A stretch of 64,000 nt of DNA from Oscillospiraceae bacterium (GTDB lineage Bacteria > Bacillota > Clostridia > Oscillospirales > Oscillospiraceae). The notes under the pieces were generated by a model, which searched no databases, was not told the origin of the DNA, and saw only the letters and a program-made list of their open reading frames with translations. Positions 25,416 through 34,244 of this stretch are shown here, in pieces. Positions within the stretch are counted from its first letter, which is position 1. Each line of letters opens with the position of its first letter. Location of the stretch: NCBI GenBank assembly GCA_017434755.1, contig JAFRER010000022.1, positions 1 through 64,000 of the forward strand. Reading direction: 5' to 3'. A program made the position numbers and the translations under genes.

Positions 25416-26101
25416 CAGGCAAAAAAGAGCTCGGAGAGCGTCATCGGGTCGATATACTCACCGTTCTTGTAAACACGCATGTTCCCGGAGGCGATCTCGT
25501 CTATGAGCATGACCTTGCCCTCGGCGTCATAGCCGTATTCGAACTTGATGTCATAGAGCACAAGGCCGCGCTTTTCCATCTCATCCGCGACGATGGCCGT
25601 GATCTTTTTGGTCATTTCCTTTATCTCGTCATACTGCTCGGCGGTCATGACGCCCAGAACGATGAGCCCGTCTTTGGTCACGAGGGGATCGCCCTTGGCG
25701 TCGTTCTTGAAGGTCATCTCCACATAGGAGGGCAGATCAGCGCCTTCCTCGATATACTCGCCGTAGCGCTTGATGAAGGATCCTACCGCCTTGTTGCGGC
25801 AGACCACCTCGAGCCCCTTACCGAACACCTTGGCAGGGAGAACTTCCATGGTGGTGTCCTTCAGATCGGCGCTGACGAAGTGGGTGCGGATGCCGGCGGC
25901 GTTGATGATCTCAAAGAAGTAGATCGACATGCGGAGATTCACATCCCCGACGCCCTCGATGGTGAGACCGACGGAATTCTCGCCCGGATCGAACACGCCG
26001 TCTTTGCCTGTGCAGTCATCCTTGAACTTGAGAAGATAGTTGCCGTTTTCGAGTGCGTAGACGTTCTTGGTCTTTCCGGTGTAAACGAGTTTCTGTTCCA
26101 T
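25415..26101 (-). CDS. purC: SAICAR synthetase
   Basis: A 228-aa enzyme joining CAIR and aspartate with ATP. The start [17 protein letters not shown], the [16 protein letters not shown] stretch, [14 protein letters not shown] and [15 protein letters not shown] with [13 protein letters not shown] follow the family pattern. AAAGGAG lies before the ATG. It is 37 bp downstream of purE and overlaps purF by one base. Confidence 0.96.
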   Translation of the reverse strand: MEQKLVYTGKTKNVYALENGNYLLKFKDDCTGKDGVFDPGENSVGLTIEGVGDVNLRMSIYFFEIINAAGIRTHFVSADLKDTTMEVLPAKVFGKGLEVVCRNKAVGSFIKRYGEYIEEGADLPSYVEMTFKNDAKGDPLVTKDGLIVLGVMTAEQYDEIKEMTKKITAIVADEMEKRGLVLYDIKFEYGYDAEGKVMLIDEIASGNMRVYKNGEYIDPMTLSELFFA

Positions 26102-26138
26102 TTTGATTCTCCTTTATAACAATAATTCTTAACAGATC

Positions 26139-26627
26139 TTACAGGCGTCCGGTTATGCCGGCGTCCTTGGCGAGCACCGCTTCGGTATCGGCGGCGCGTT
26201 TCGCGGCAAGCCTTTCGGCAAGCGCTTTGTCTTCCACAGCGAGGATCTGCGCTGCGAGCAGCGCGGCGTTCGTCCCGCCGTTCACCCCCACCGTAGCAAC
26301 CGGGATGCCCGAGGGCATCTGCACGGTGCTGAGCAGGGCATCAAGTCCGTCAAGGACGGGGCCCTTGCAGGGGATGCCGATGACCGGCAGGGTGGTGTTC
26401 GCGGCGATCGCACCGGCCAGGTGCGCCGCCATGCCCGCAGCGGCTATAATAACGCCAAAGCCCATCGAGCGTGCTGAGAGTGCGAACTCTCGCGCCTCGA
26501 CGGGCGTTCTGTGGGCAGAGTATACATGTACCTCGAATTCGATTTCAAGTGCTCTGAGAGTATCTGCTGTTTTCTGGATCACGGGCAGGTCGCTGTCGCT
26601 CCCCATGACGATTCCGACTTTCTTCAT
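26139..26627 (-). CDS. purE: 5-(carboxyamino)imidazole ribonucleotide mutase / AIR carboxylase
   Basis: A 162-aa protein starting MKKVGIVMGSDSDLPV, with the active-site YSAHRTP, the AAAGMAAHLAG loop and LDALLSTVQMPSGIPVATV. Class I PurE rearranges N5-CAIR made by PurK. No purK is in this window, so either it lies elsewhere or this enzyme takes CO2 directly. The ATG at 26627 has GGAGG upstream; an in-frame ATG 18 bp earlier lies beside the leader terminator. It is the first gene of the operon, behind a ZTP riboswitch. Confidence 0.96.
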   Translation of the reverse strand: MKKVGIVMGSDSDLPVIQKTADTLRALEIEFEVHVYSAHRTPVEAREFALSARSMGFGVIIAAAGMAAHLAGAIAANTTLPVIGIPCKGPVLDGLDALLSTVQMPSGIPVATVGVNGGTNAALLAAQILAVEDKALAERLAAKRAADTEAVLAKDAGITGRL

Positions 26628-26644
26628 GCATGCCTCCATATTCA

Positions 26645-26774
26645 TAAAAAAGCAAAATCGGGCGCACTAAGCTCCTGTGAGTTCAGTGCGCCCAGACGGT
26701 CGGCTCAAAAACGATCTCGCGTTCCTCCGCGGTGCTCCGCGATAATCCGTCAGTCGCGTGAGATCTCTGAAACT
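26645..26774 (-). promoter_or_regulatory. ZTP riboswitch (pfl motif) with intrinsic terminator
   Basis: On the minus strand the leader has the first pfl element (TCACGCGACTGACGGAT then GCACCGCGGAGGAACGCG, about 26768-26720) and, after a linker, the invariant 3' element CCGACCGTCTGGGC (26703-26690). The last bases of that element are also the start of a 15-bp terminator stem (26693-26679 with 26674-26660), followed by a T-rich run to 26645. ZTP binding should hold the 3' element in its pseudoknot and prevent the terminator, switching on the operon when 10-formyl-THF is short. Family knowledge: pfl RNAs control purine and one-carbon genes. Confidence 0.88.
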
Positions 26775-26780
26775 GATTGG

Positions 26781-26810
26781 ATTATACCATGCCGTGAAAG
26801 AGACCGTCAA
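26781..26810 (-). promoter_or_regulatory. Promoter of the purine operon
   Basis: TTGACG (26805-26810), 18-bp spacer and TATAAT (26781-26786) on the minus strand. Start of transcription is expected near 26774, right at the riboswitch. Confidence 0.82.
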
Positions 26811-26819
26811 TCTGACAGA

Positions 26820-27235
26820 AAAACCAAAAATCACATGCTCGGACAGACGGTTTGTGGAGGATGTGACCTATTGCGCCGCAACAGGTTTACGTAATTTTCC
26901 AAACAGCCGGAGGCGGTGGATAAGGAGGCATTTCAAAAAGTACAAAACCGGTTCGCGAGCCGTTCCGTCAGACGATATGACTCTTTCTGCAATAATAAAG
27001 CTGGCGGGCAGGCCCGATCTGTGTTATAGTGATTTATAATAGCAACATATAATATTTTAGATGTACAAAGTTCTTCGTTGCAGGAGATCTGCAGACGTTC
27101 ACGGGTGACTGATGCAAGTTGGAACAGCTTGAGGAAACACTGACGATACCGGGCGGATCAGGGAAAATGTTCGGGAAGGGATCCCGGTCCCTTGCAGAAC
27201 AGCGGATAAAGCGGACGCAGGCGGGAGAGAGCAGC
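26820..27235 (+). other. Intergenic region and leader of the sensor-kinase gene
   Basis: Between the purine promoter and the kinase gene I see no convincing gene. Possible -10 boxes are TATAGT (27025-27030) and TATAAT (27035-27040), both with poor -35 matches. The leader beyond them is G/A-rich and has a small hairpin (27176-27181 with 27188-27193). It does not match a riboswitch class I know. The reading frame of the kinase is open back to an ATG at 27119, without a good ribosome site. Confidence 0.4.
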
Positions 27236-29776
27236 ATGAAAAGATCATTGATTATCACTGTGAACGTGGCCATTATGGCAGCCATACTGGTCTTCGTCGT
27301 GCTTTATACCCGTTTTGAAAGCAAAGATGCCTACGGCAGACAGATAGAGCATTTTGAGAATACGACCATCACCATGGAGCACGTGACGGAGAACTATCTT
27401 GAGGGAGAACAACGCGTTTGTGATGTCTGGGCAAAATATATCAACACAAATGCAATGTCCATGGAAGAAGCCGCGGAGTTTATCCGGGAATCGCATGTTC
27501 TTTCGAAGAGTTCCGCACATCTCATCTATCTGGACACGCTCACAGGCTTATCAACCCGTCCGAAGCAGGGCACTGCCGATGACTACCATGTTTCCTATGA
27601 GAAACTGGATTTCCTGAAAGACATTGGTTGGATCCACGATCTGGGGGAATCCATCAACATTACCCGTGCCTACACAAATCCCGTCAACGGCGAGCAGGCG
27701 CTGGCATTCTGCAACAGAATCTCTCTGCTTGGTCCGGATGGCAGGACCCTCACTCCCGCGGTTTTGCTGCGCGTGCTTCCGATCTCCGAATTGGAGCAGA
27801 AGTGGGTCTTCCCGCAGGTGGTATTTGAGAACGCGGAGCTCTCCATCATCGATGCGGACGGCGATTACATCCTCAAAGGCTATTCCTTTAAAAATGCCAG
27901 CTTTTTTGAGTTTTACAGATCGTATAATCCCGTGGATGCAGCATCCGCACAGGAATTGTTCGGCACAATCACTTCATCGACCGGCTCTGTCTCCATGCTC
28001 AACTCGCATGGACAGGAGTGCCGGCTTGCCTTTACTCCGGTCACCGCGACTGACGGCTGGACACTGCTGAGCATCGTGCCTGCCGGAGATCTTAAAATCG
28101 ATACAGAAAACTGGCTTCTGATTGCTGTCATCTCCGTCGGCCTGCTGATCCTTTTCATTATTGACCTGTTTTATATGAGCCAGTTGAACAAGCGGCTCAA
28201 ACTTACCGCCCGGGAAGCGGAATCCGCCAATAAGGCAAAGACAGATTTTCTATCCACCATGTCACACGACATCCGTACGCCGATGAATGCCATCATCGGC
28301 CTTACAACTATTGCCGAGAAGAATCTCGGGGATGTGGATTCAACAAAAGAAAGCCTCCGGAAGATCAGTCTTGCCGGCAATCATCTGCTGACCCTGATCA
28401 ACGACATCCTGGATATTTCCAAGGTGGAAAGCGGAAAGCTGAAACTGAGTCCTCTGACCTTTTCCATTGTGGAAACAGTCGAGAACCTCGTGAATATCTC
28501 ACAGCCGATGATCAAGGAGAAGAACATCGAATTCAGCTTTCATATCGATCAGATCGAGAAGGAGTACCTGTATACAGACCAGCTCCGTCTGAATCAGATC
28601 TATATCAACATCCTATCCAACGCCATCAAGTACACGGAACCCGGCGGGCGTGTCAGCGTCGATCTGCGCGAGGAAAAAAGCGATAAATCGGACTGCATTA
28701 AGCTGACCTATTCTGTAGCCGACACGGGCATCGGTATGAGTCCGGAATTCATAGCAAACATGTATCAGCCTTTCTCACGCCAGATAGACAGCCGTGTCAA
28801 CAGCATTCAGGGGACTGGCCTCGGTCTGGCCATTACGAAACAGATGGTCGAACTCATGGGCGGAACGATCGATTGCCAGAGCGAGCAGGGAAAAGGGACG
28901 ACCTTCACGGTTGTACTGGATATCCCTGTGGCCGACAGGCAGCGGGATGATATGCAGCTTGATCCCATTGACGTTCTTCTCGTCGATGACGATGAAATCA
29001 TGCTTCAGACGGGTGCCGATACCCTTGCGTCTCTCGGAGCCACGGTGGATCTGGCCCAAAGCGGTCTGGAAGCACTCGGCATGATTGAGCACAGGCACCT
29101 TTCCGGGAAGGATTACGGTGTGATCATTGTTGACTGGAAGATGCCGGAAATAGACGGTATTGAAACGATCACCCGGATCCGCTCTGAACTGAACAATACC
29201 ATCCCGGTTTTACTGATTTCCGCTTATGACTGGTCCGACATTGAGGATAAAGCGAAGGAGGCGGGCGCGAACGGCTTTGTCAGCAAACCGCTCTTCCGCT
29301 CCACGCTCTACGATAAGATCAACGATCTGATCGGGAAAGAGTCCAGATCGCAGGAGCCGGAGGAGGATTATTCTGATCTGAAGGGGCTTCACATTCTTGT
29401 AGCCGAGGATAACGACATCAACTGGGAGATCATATCTGCCATGCTCGGTATGTTCGGGATTACTGCCGACCGTGCGGAAAACGGGCGCGTGTGCGTGGAT
29501 ATGGTGCGCAGAGCGGCGGCCGGAAGCTATGCGCTGGTCTTCATGGACGTGCAGATGCCGGAAATGAACGGGCTCGATGCTACCAGAGCGATCCGGAGAC
29601 TGGAGGATCCCTGGGCATCTTCCATCCCGATCGTTGCCATGACGGCAGACGCTTTTTCCGAAAATGTAACGGAATGCCTGAACGCCGGAATGAACGGGCA
29701 TATCGCAAAACCTGTCGATATCAAGCTGGTCATCAAAGAGATTCGAAGAATCAAGGAGGGAAAGAACAATCCATGA
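27236..29776 (+). CDS. Hybrid sensor histidine kinase with two receiver domains
   Basis: This 846-aa protein has a membrane helix (about 6-26), an extracellular sensor region of about 275 residues (Cache-like by layout), a second helix (about 297-320), then DHp with phospho-acceptor His344 in STMSHDIRTPMNAI. An ATPase domain follows (N box ILSNAIKYTEPGG, then ADTGIGMS and GTGLGLAITKQMVELMGG). REC1 has acceptor Asp633 in IIVDWKMPEIDG and REC2 has Asp771 in VFMDVQMPEMNG. No DNA-binding output domain is present, so a further partner is needed. The start at 27236 is chosen from GGGAGAG upstream; a start at 27119 is possible. The next gene, a solute-binding lipoprotein, overlaps by 4 bp, which suggests a joint sensing unit. 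Confidence 0.92.
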   Translation: MKRSLIITVNVAIMAAILVFVVLYTRFESKDAYGRQIEHFENTTITMEHVTENYLEGEQRVCDVWAKYINTNAMSMEEAAEFIRESHVLSKSSAHLIYLDTLTGLSTRPKQGTADDYHVSYEKLDFLKDIGWIHDLGESINITRAYTNPVNGEQALAFCNRISLLGPDGRTLTPAVLLRVLPISELEQKWVFPQVVFENAELSIIDADGDYILKGYSFKNASFFEFYRSYNPVDAASAQELFGTITSSTGSVSMLNSHGQECRLAFTPVTATDGWTLLSIVPAGDLKIDTENWLLIAVISVGLLILFIIDLFYMSQLNKRLKLTAREAESANKAKTDFLSTMSHDIRTPMNAIIGLTTIAEKNLGDVDSTKESLRKISLAGNHLLTLINDILDISKVESGKLKLSPLTFSIVETVENLVNISQPMIKEKNIEFSFHIDQIEKEYLYTDQLRLNQIYINILSNAIKYTEPGGRVSVDLREEKSDKSDCIKLTYSVADTGIGMSPEFIANMYQPFSRQIDSRVNSIQGTGLGLAITKQMVELMGGTIDCQSEQGKGTTFTVVLDIPVADRQRDDMQLDPIDVLLVDDDEIMLQTGADTLASLGATVDLAQSGLEALGMIEHRHLSGKDYGVIIVDWKMPEIDGIETITRIRSELNNTIPVLLISAYDWSDIEDKAKEAGANGFVSKPLFRSTLYDKINDLIGKESRSQEPEEDYSDLKGLHILVAEDNDINWEIISAMLGMFGITADRAENGRVCVDMVRRAAAGSYALVFMDVQMPEMNGLDATRAIRRLEDPWASSIPIVAMTADAFSENVTECLNAGMNGHIAKPVDIKLVIKEIRRIKEGKNNP

Positions 29777-31062
29777 GAAAAACGATGTGTATGTTTTTAG
29801 CGGTGCTGATGATCCTGGGTCTTGCCGCATGCGGCTCAAAAAAGCAGGAAGAGAAGGCGGAGGAGGGCTTTCGCCCGGCGTTGGACACTTCCGCAAGCTG
29901 CAAGATCAGCGTTGTCGGCAATTACAGCAACTTTGAGGCTCTGGAGGCCGAATTTGACCGTTTCAACGAGTACTATCCCAATGTGGAACTGACGTTCACG
30001 AAGGTCGACGACTATAACAATATGATCGGCACGGTCCTGGACGGAAACGAAGCTCCCGACATCTATGTCAGCAATTCCTGGATGTACGGCCGCGAGCAAT
30101 ACAAAGCTTCGATCGATCATGCCGAGGATCTGTCCGATCCGGCGCTGGGTCTTGATCTGGCCTGCATCCGTCCCAACATCATGCTGAAGACGGACGACGG
30201 CACGCTCCCCATGGTCCCGGTCTTCTCCAACACCTATGGCATGCTCGTAAACAACGACCTCTTTGCCAAAGAAGGTCTGAGCATTCCCACGACCTATACG
30301 GAACTGGTTGCCGTATGTAAGGCGTTTCGTGAAAAGGGCTATGAAACCCCGATGATGGGCTTCACGAAAGAGGAGACGACATCGCTTTTCACCGTGACGA
30401 GCTATCCTTTCTTCTGCGGAACCGTGGCAAATGATGCGGAGGCCGTCGCAAAACTGAACGCTTTAGACCCCGCTGCCGGCGAGTATATGCGGCCTGCCCT
30501 TGAAAAGATCGTACAGTTCCTGAACGACGGCTGTACGGACCCGGATGCCTGCGCAGAGATTGAAAACAACTATGAAGCGGTGATCCTTCGCTTTTTTGAA
30601 GGCGACATTCCCATGATGACTTGCACCGGAGATACCGTTTCAGGTACGAAGAAACGGGAGAGCCGTTCCGAGGCGTTTACCGCCGATCCCTTTACCTACA
30701 CCTTCGTTCCTGTTCCCATAGCAGACGACGGAGCTTATTTCCTTGATATCCCGAATCTGCAGTTTTCCGTCAACAAAGAATCTCCCGATCTGGCCATGGC
30801 CAACGAATTCATGCGCTTTCTCGTCACTTCGCGGGAGCTGAACGAGATGGCACAGAGCAAAGGTCTTTTATCCCCGACCAAAGATCTGTCCTTTAACAAC
30901 ATGTATGCTGCCTTTGGGAACATACCGGACGCCCGGATCCTCTCGCCGGAAGAATTCGGTCTGACGGATGACGCTGTCCTGCAGTTCAGACGGGCGGTCT
31001 ACGCGGTCTGTACAGGTGCCATGACCGTAGATGAGGCAATTGCACAATTCGGCAGTTTCTGA
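29773..31062 (+). CDS. Extracellular solute-binding lipoprotein (family 1)
   Basis: This 429-aa protein has a lipoprotein signal with lipobox L-A-A-C (Cys20), then a family-1 solute-binding fold seen in FDRFNEYYPNVELTFTKVDDYNNM, NEAPDIYVSN, NTYGMLVNNDLFAKEGL and the C-terminal MANEFMRFLVTSRELNEMAQ. Sugars or oligosaccharides are usual ligands. No permease or ATPase gene is adjacent. Its ATG overlaps the stop of the hybrid sensor kinase (ATGA), so it is made in step with the kinase. A role as ligand-binding co-sensor rather than importer component is a reasonable inference. A small CxxC redox protein follows. Confidence 0.9.
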   Translation: MRKTMCMFLAVLMILGLAACGSKKQEEKAEEGFRPALDTSASCKISVVGNYSNFEALEAEFDRFNEYYPNVELTFTKVDDYNNMIGTVLDGNEAPDIYVSNSWMYGREQYKASIDHAEDLSDPALGLDLACIRPNIMLKTDDGTLPMVPVFSNTYGMLVNNDLFAKEGLSIPTTYTELVAVCKAFREKGYETPMMGFTKEETTSLFTVTSYPFFCGTVANDAEAVAKLNALDPAAGEYMRPALEKIVQFLNDGCTDPDACAEIENNYEAVILRFFEGDIPMMTCTGDTVSGTKKRESRSEAFTADPFTYTFVPVPIADDGAYFLDIPNLQFSVNKESPDLAMANEFMRFLVTSRELNEMAQSKGLLSPTKDLSFNNMYAAFGNIPDARILSPEEFGLTDDAVLQFRRAVYAVCTGAMTVDEAIAQFGSF

Positions 31063-31176
31063 ACAGTTATGAAAACGATTTCGGTCTGTATGAATCTCGG
31101 ATGATTTATACAAACCGGTTCTGCGGCAGGCTCTTCACAGGACTGTTCGACATCCCATAAGGTGAGGAGAACGATG

Positions 31177-31458
31177 ATGAAACAGATTGAGCTTTTTTAT
31201 CTCAGCGCCTGTCCCTACTGCAAAAAAGCGAAGAAAGCAATCGGCGAGCTCCTCGAGGAAACGCCTGCCTATTCGGCCATCGCCATCCGATGGATCGAAG
31301 AAAGCCTGGAGCCGGAGCTTGCCGGAAGCTATGACTACTACAACGTTCCGTCCGTCTTTTACAAAGGGAAAAAGCTCTACGAAGCAAAGCCCTTCCACGA
31401 TTACGACACCATAAAGGACAGCATCCGGAAGGCTTTTGACAGCGTTCTTGCGCAATAA
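31177..31458 (+). CDS. Small thioredoxin/glutaredoxin-fold protein
   Basis: A 93-aa protein beginning MKQIELFYLSACPYCKKAKKAI, with the active-site C-P-Y-C at about residues 11-14 as in glutaredoxins, and the cis-Pro region NVPSVFYKGKKLYEA. Length and layout match single-domain glutaredoxin-like proteins. The ATG at 31177 is seven bases after GAGGAG; an ATG three bases earlier is also possible. It lies 114 bp after the solute-binding protein and ends at a strong terminator. The redox partner is unknown. Confidence 0.85.
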   Translation: MKQIELFYLSACPYCKKAKKAIGELLEETPAYSAIAIRWIEESLEPELAGSYDYYNVPSVFYKGKKLYEAKPFHDYDTIKDSIRKAFDSVLAQ

Positions 31459-31473
31459 ACACTCAAAAAAACC

Positions 31474-31507
31474 AGCAGGGATCTGCCGAATCGGCAGATC
31501 CCTGCTT
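31474..31507. terminator. Bidirectional terminator
   Basis: A 16-bp perfect stem (31474-31489 with 31492-31507) is flanked by a T run on each strand. It separates convergent units. Confidence 0.88.
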
Positions 31508-31528
31508 TTATTATTCAGATAGAAGACT

Positions 31529-33748
31529 TCAGTTCAGATACTCCAGAAGAGCAGCCCCGAAGTTGCCGGCCGTGACATTGGGAACAAAACTGACGTTCTC
31601 CTTTGCGAGAGCGCGGATGCTCTCGTCGTCTGTCATGACGCGCTCGGCGGAATCGATGAGCTTCATGAAGGAGGCATACACATCGTCCGCAGTGACGGTG
31701 CTGCCGGCCTTGGGCGTGTAGTAATAATCGATCAGGGCTTTGGAATTTGCCTCAAGCGCGGCCTTGTTGACCGGAAGTCTTGAACTGTTCGCCGCCTGAT
31801 AATCTTCTGTCAGGAAGGTGCGGATGAACTCCCATGCTCCGTCCTTGTTCTCGCCCTTGGCATTGATCGCATAGCCCTTGCTGATATCCAGCATGTTTCC
31901 GGAGCCTTCCTCAACAGGCAGACCGACACAGGAGAGCGGCTTTCCGATCTGTGAATAGGCGGAAGCTATCTCAGAAGCATTATTGACCACTATTCTCGCC
32001 AGCAGCTGCTGCCCTGCATTCACACGCTCGAAGTCGTCCGCCGGGGTGGCAGGCGGCTTCAGGCCGGCAAGTGCGCTGACGCTGAGTCTGGACAGGAATG
32101 TATCACCTTTGAAAGTGGGTTCCGCGCTGAAGAAATCCACATAGTCCGGCACACATGCCAGATAGTCATTGAGTATGTCAAACTGGTTGTAATTGAGAGA
32201 GAACACGCTGGGATTGGCTCCGCCGAGCTTCTTGCGTGCATCGTTCAGGCCGACGAAGGAGATCCTGTTCTCATTCCCGACCATAGCAGACAGTCCGACA
32301 TAGGTCAGCACGGAGAAGTCCGAGGCGGTATAGTAGAGCTTGCCGTCGAACTCGCAGGCTTTCAGGACGGAAGGCACAAGGTCATCCTTTGAGACCAGCT
32401 CGTCCTTCTCGAGCCAGGGATAGAGATCCTCGAAAGCGCCCGCGGCAGAAAGCTCATTGATCTGACCCTCGCTGAACTGGGCAACATAGATGACATCCGC
32501 GGCCGTTCCGGCCTTTATGTCATTCAGCAGCGTCTCAGCTGCGGCAGCGGTGTTTCCCGAGGAATTGTATACGGAGTAGTCTATGAGCTCAATCTTGAAG
32601 TTCGGGTCGATGCTGTTGAAATCGATGATGTTGTACCAGAGGCTGTAATCGGGATCGGTCGCGGCGATGGTGAGCTTGGTCCTTGTGTCCGTTTCAGCCG
32701 CGATACGCCGGATATCGACCTTGTTCACGGTGCAGGAATCATAGAAATACGACCAGTCGTATTTGACTGCGGTGACCGTACCGTCGTCCTTGAGTTTGAT
32801 CGCCTGGAGCTCATCATACACGATGCCGCTGTTGATCCAGTTGAAGAGCTTGTCGGCTTTCTTTTCACTGATGCTGTAACCGTAGAAATCGGTCCCGCAG
32901 GTGTAGCAGAAATCATAAAAGCCCGCTCCCCTGATCAGCTCCCCGCCGTAAACGACGCCCGGTATGGAGTATTCCTCGGTCTTGCCTTCGGCAAGGGCAT
33001 CTATGACGACGATCTTGTTCGCATCGGCAACATAGGCGGCTACCCTGCCGTCCTTCAGCCTGACCAGACCGTCCTCGCCCATGCCGTCGATCTTCTGCTC
33101 GCTGACTTTTTTGCCGCTGTAATCATAGAACTCGCAGCCGTTTTTGACAGCGATCACGATCGTGTCGCCGCTGCCCAGGACCGCGCCGCCCCTCATGTTC
33201 ACGGATCCCACACCGTCAAGTCTGGATGAGGTGAGCATCGTGCCGTCCTCTGCGACGGTCCTGACATAGTAGGAGCTGTGATAGGTATAGGTCCCGTCGG
33301 AATTGGCGCTGTATCCCTCAACGTTTTCAAGCAGGACGAGCCTGTTGTTGGAGTCGATGTCGAGGAACACGGGCGTGCCGCTGATGCCGTTCTCCGTAGC
33401 GGGAGAATACTCTGCGAGATAGGTCGGTTCCGTGCCGGAAAACAGGCAGATCTTCGCGCTCTCGCCGTCGTCTATGGACGCATACAGGCCGTCATCCGTA
33501 TAGCGGAGGACGTGGAATGTCTCACTGCCCTCATAAAGGACGGTGTCGTATATCAGGGAATAGAAGAAATCCCCGCTCAGGATCTCGTATTCATCTTCAT
33601 CGCCGCCCTCCACCGGTACCACCGGCACATCGGAAACAGGCACATCGTTGATGATCTGAGGCTCCTCGGTCTTTTTGCCGCAGCCCGCGCTGATCAGCAT
33701 GAGCAGGGCAAGCAGAAGAGCAATCATCGAAATGCTTTTTCTTTTCAT
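31529..33748 (-). CDS. Large lipoprotein with C-terminal solute-binding-like domain
   Basis: A 739-aa protein with lipobox S-A-G-C (Cys23). Residues about 60-340 are beta-rich with repeats like DSNNRLVLLENVEGY, GDTIVIAVKNGCEFYDYSGK and KDGRVAAYVADANKIVVID, suggesting a beta-propeller or WD-like fold. Residues about 350-739 resemble family-1 solute-binding proteins (TKLTIAATDPDYSLW, FNSIDPNFKIELIDYS, YAINAKGENKDGAWEFIRTFL). The start MKRKSISM at 33748 follows TGGAGG; upstream in-frame sequence is low-complexity Ala/Glu. No transport genes adjoin. It could bind carbohydrate at the cell surface. It is convergent with the kinase cluster. Confidence 0.82.
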   Translation of the reverse strand: MKRKSISMIALLLALLMLISAGCGKKTEEPQIINDVPVSDVPVVPVEGGDEDEYEILSGDFFYSLIYDTVLYEGSETFHVLRYTDDGLYASIDDGESAKICLFSGTEPTYLAEYSPATENGISGTPVFLDIDSNNRLVLLENVEGYSANSDGTYTYHSSYYVRTVAEDGTMLTSSRLDGVGSVNMRGGAVLGSGDTIVIAVKNGCEFYDYSGKKVSEQKIDGMGEDGLVRLKDGRVAAYVADANKIVVIDALAEGKTEEYSIPGVVYGGELIRGAGFYDFCYTCGTDFYGYSISEKKADKLFNWINSGIVYDELQAIKLKDDGTVTAVKYDWSYFYDSCTVNKVDIRRIAAETDTRTKLTIAATDPDYSLWYNIIDFNSIDPNFKIELIDYSVYNSSGNTAAAAETLLNDIKAGTAADVIYVAQFSEGQINELSAAGAFEDLYPWLEKDELVSKDDLVPSVLKACEFDGKLYYTASDFSVLTYVGLSAMVGNENRISFVGLNDARKKLGGANPSVFSLNYNQFDILNDYLACVPDYVDFFSAEPTFKGDTFLSRLSVSALAGLKPPATPADDFERVNAGQQLLARIVVNNASEIASAYSQIGKPLSCVGLPVEEGSGNMLDISKGYAINAKGENKDGAWEFIRTFLTEDYQAANSSRLPVNKAALEANSKALIDYYYTPKAGSTVTADDVYASFMKLIDSAERVMTDDESIRALAKENVSFVPNVTAGNFGAALLEYLN

Positions 33749-33788
33749 GTATACAACCTCCAGTTTATCACCAGAACGTTCGGTATTC

Positions 33789-34244
33789 TCAGCAGCCGCA
33801 GCCGCATTCTCCGTCTCCGGAACCGCAGCCGCAGTCACATTCTCCCTCTTCGGACCCGCAGCCCCCGCAGCTTCCGCCGCAGCCGCCGCAGCCTCCTCCG
33901 CAGCTTCCGGCGCCTTCTCCGATCACGGGGAGCTGACCGGTAACGAGCATATCAGCCGCGGTATCCGCGTCTCCGCAGTATCCTGCGACCGGAACGATGC
34001 CGTAGCTGAGCAGGAGCGCCTTTGCCTCAGGGCCCATGTTCCCGCTCATTACAGCCATAATGTCCTGCTCCTTCATCAGATCGGCCATGGCCTTATGGCC
34101 GTGCCTGTCCGAGCAGTCTATGAGGACCTTTCTGCAGTCGTCGATGGTCTCGCCGTATTCATATACCGCGAACATCTCGCAATGGCCGAAATGCTCGAAG
34201 ATCTCGCCGGTATCTTTATTGTAAGCAACAGCTACTTTTACCAT
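33789..34244 (-). CDS. NifX-like protein with a cysteine/glycine-rich tail
   Basis: A 151-aa protein. Residues 1-105 form a dinitrogenase-cofactor-biosynthesis (NifX/NifB C-terminal) domain: MVKVAVAYNKDTGEIFEHFGHCEMF, with the FGH motif, and MSGNMGPEAKALLLSYGI. Residues about 112-151 are almost only Gly, Cys and acidic residues (e.g. SCGGGCGGCGGSCGGCG), with about 15 cysteines, a likely metal or cluster-binding tail. It overlaps the Mrp-type ATPase gene by one base. No nitrogenase genes are near. A carrier for Fe-S or another metal centre with Mrp is a plausible inference. Confidence 0.88.
   Translation of the reverse strand: MVKVAVAYNKDTGEIFEHFGHCEMFAVYEYGETIDDCRKVLIDCSDRHGHKAMADLMKEQDIMAVMSGNMGPEAKALLLSYGIVPVAGYCGDADTAADMLVTGQLPVIGEGAGSCGGGCGGCGGSCGGCGSEEGECDCGCGSGDGECGCGC

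Noticed and set aside
26139..26627. Calling purE a class II AIR carboxylase because purK is absent
   Set aside because: purK may lie outside the window, and I cannot separate the classes by eye with confidence.
26758..27039. A 93-codon plus-strand frame over the purine promoter
   Set aside because: It overlaps the promoter and riboswitch start, lacks a ribosome site and has no coding character.
27181..27235. Resemblance of GCGGATAAAGCGGACGCAGG to part of a TPP riboswitch
   Set aside because: The other conserved TPP elements (CTGAGA and the ACCTGAxC region) are missing, and the downstream gene is not a thiamine gene.
33789..34244. A nitrogenase cluster suggested by the NifX-like domain
   Set aside because: No nifH, nifD, nifK or nifB is present; single NifX-like proteins are common in non-fixing anaerobes.
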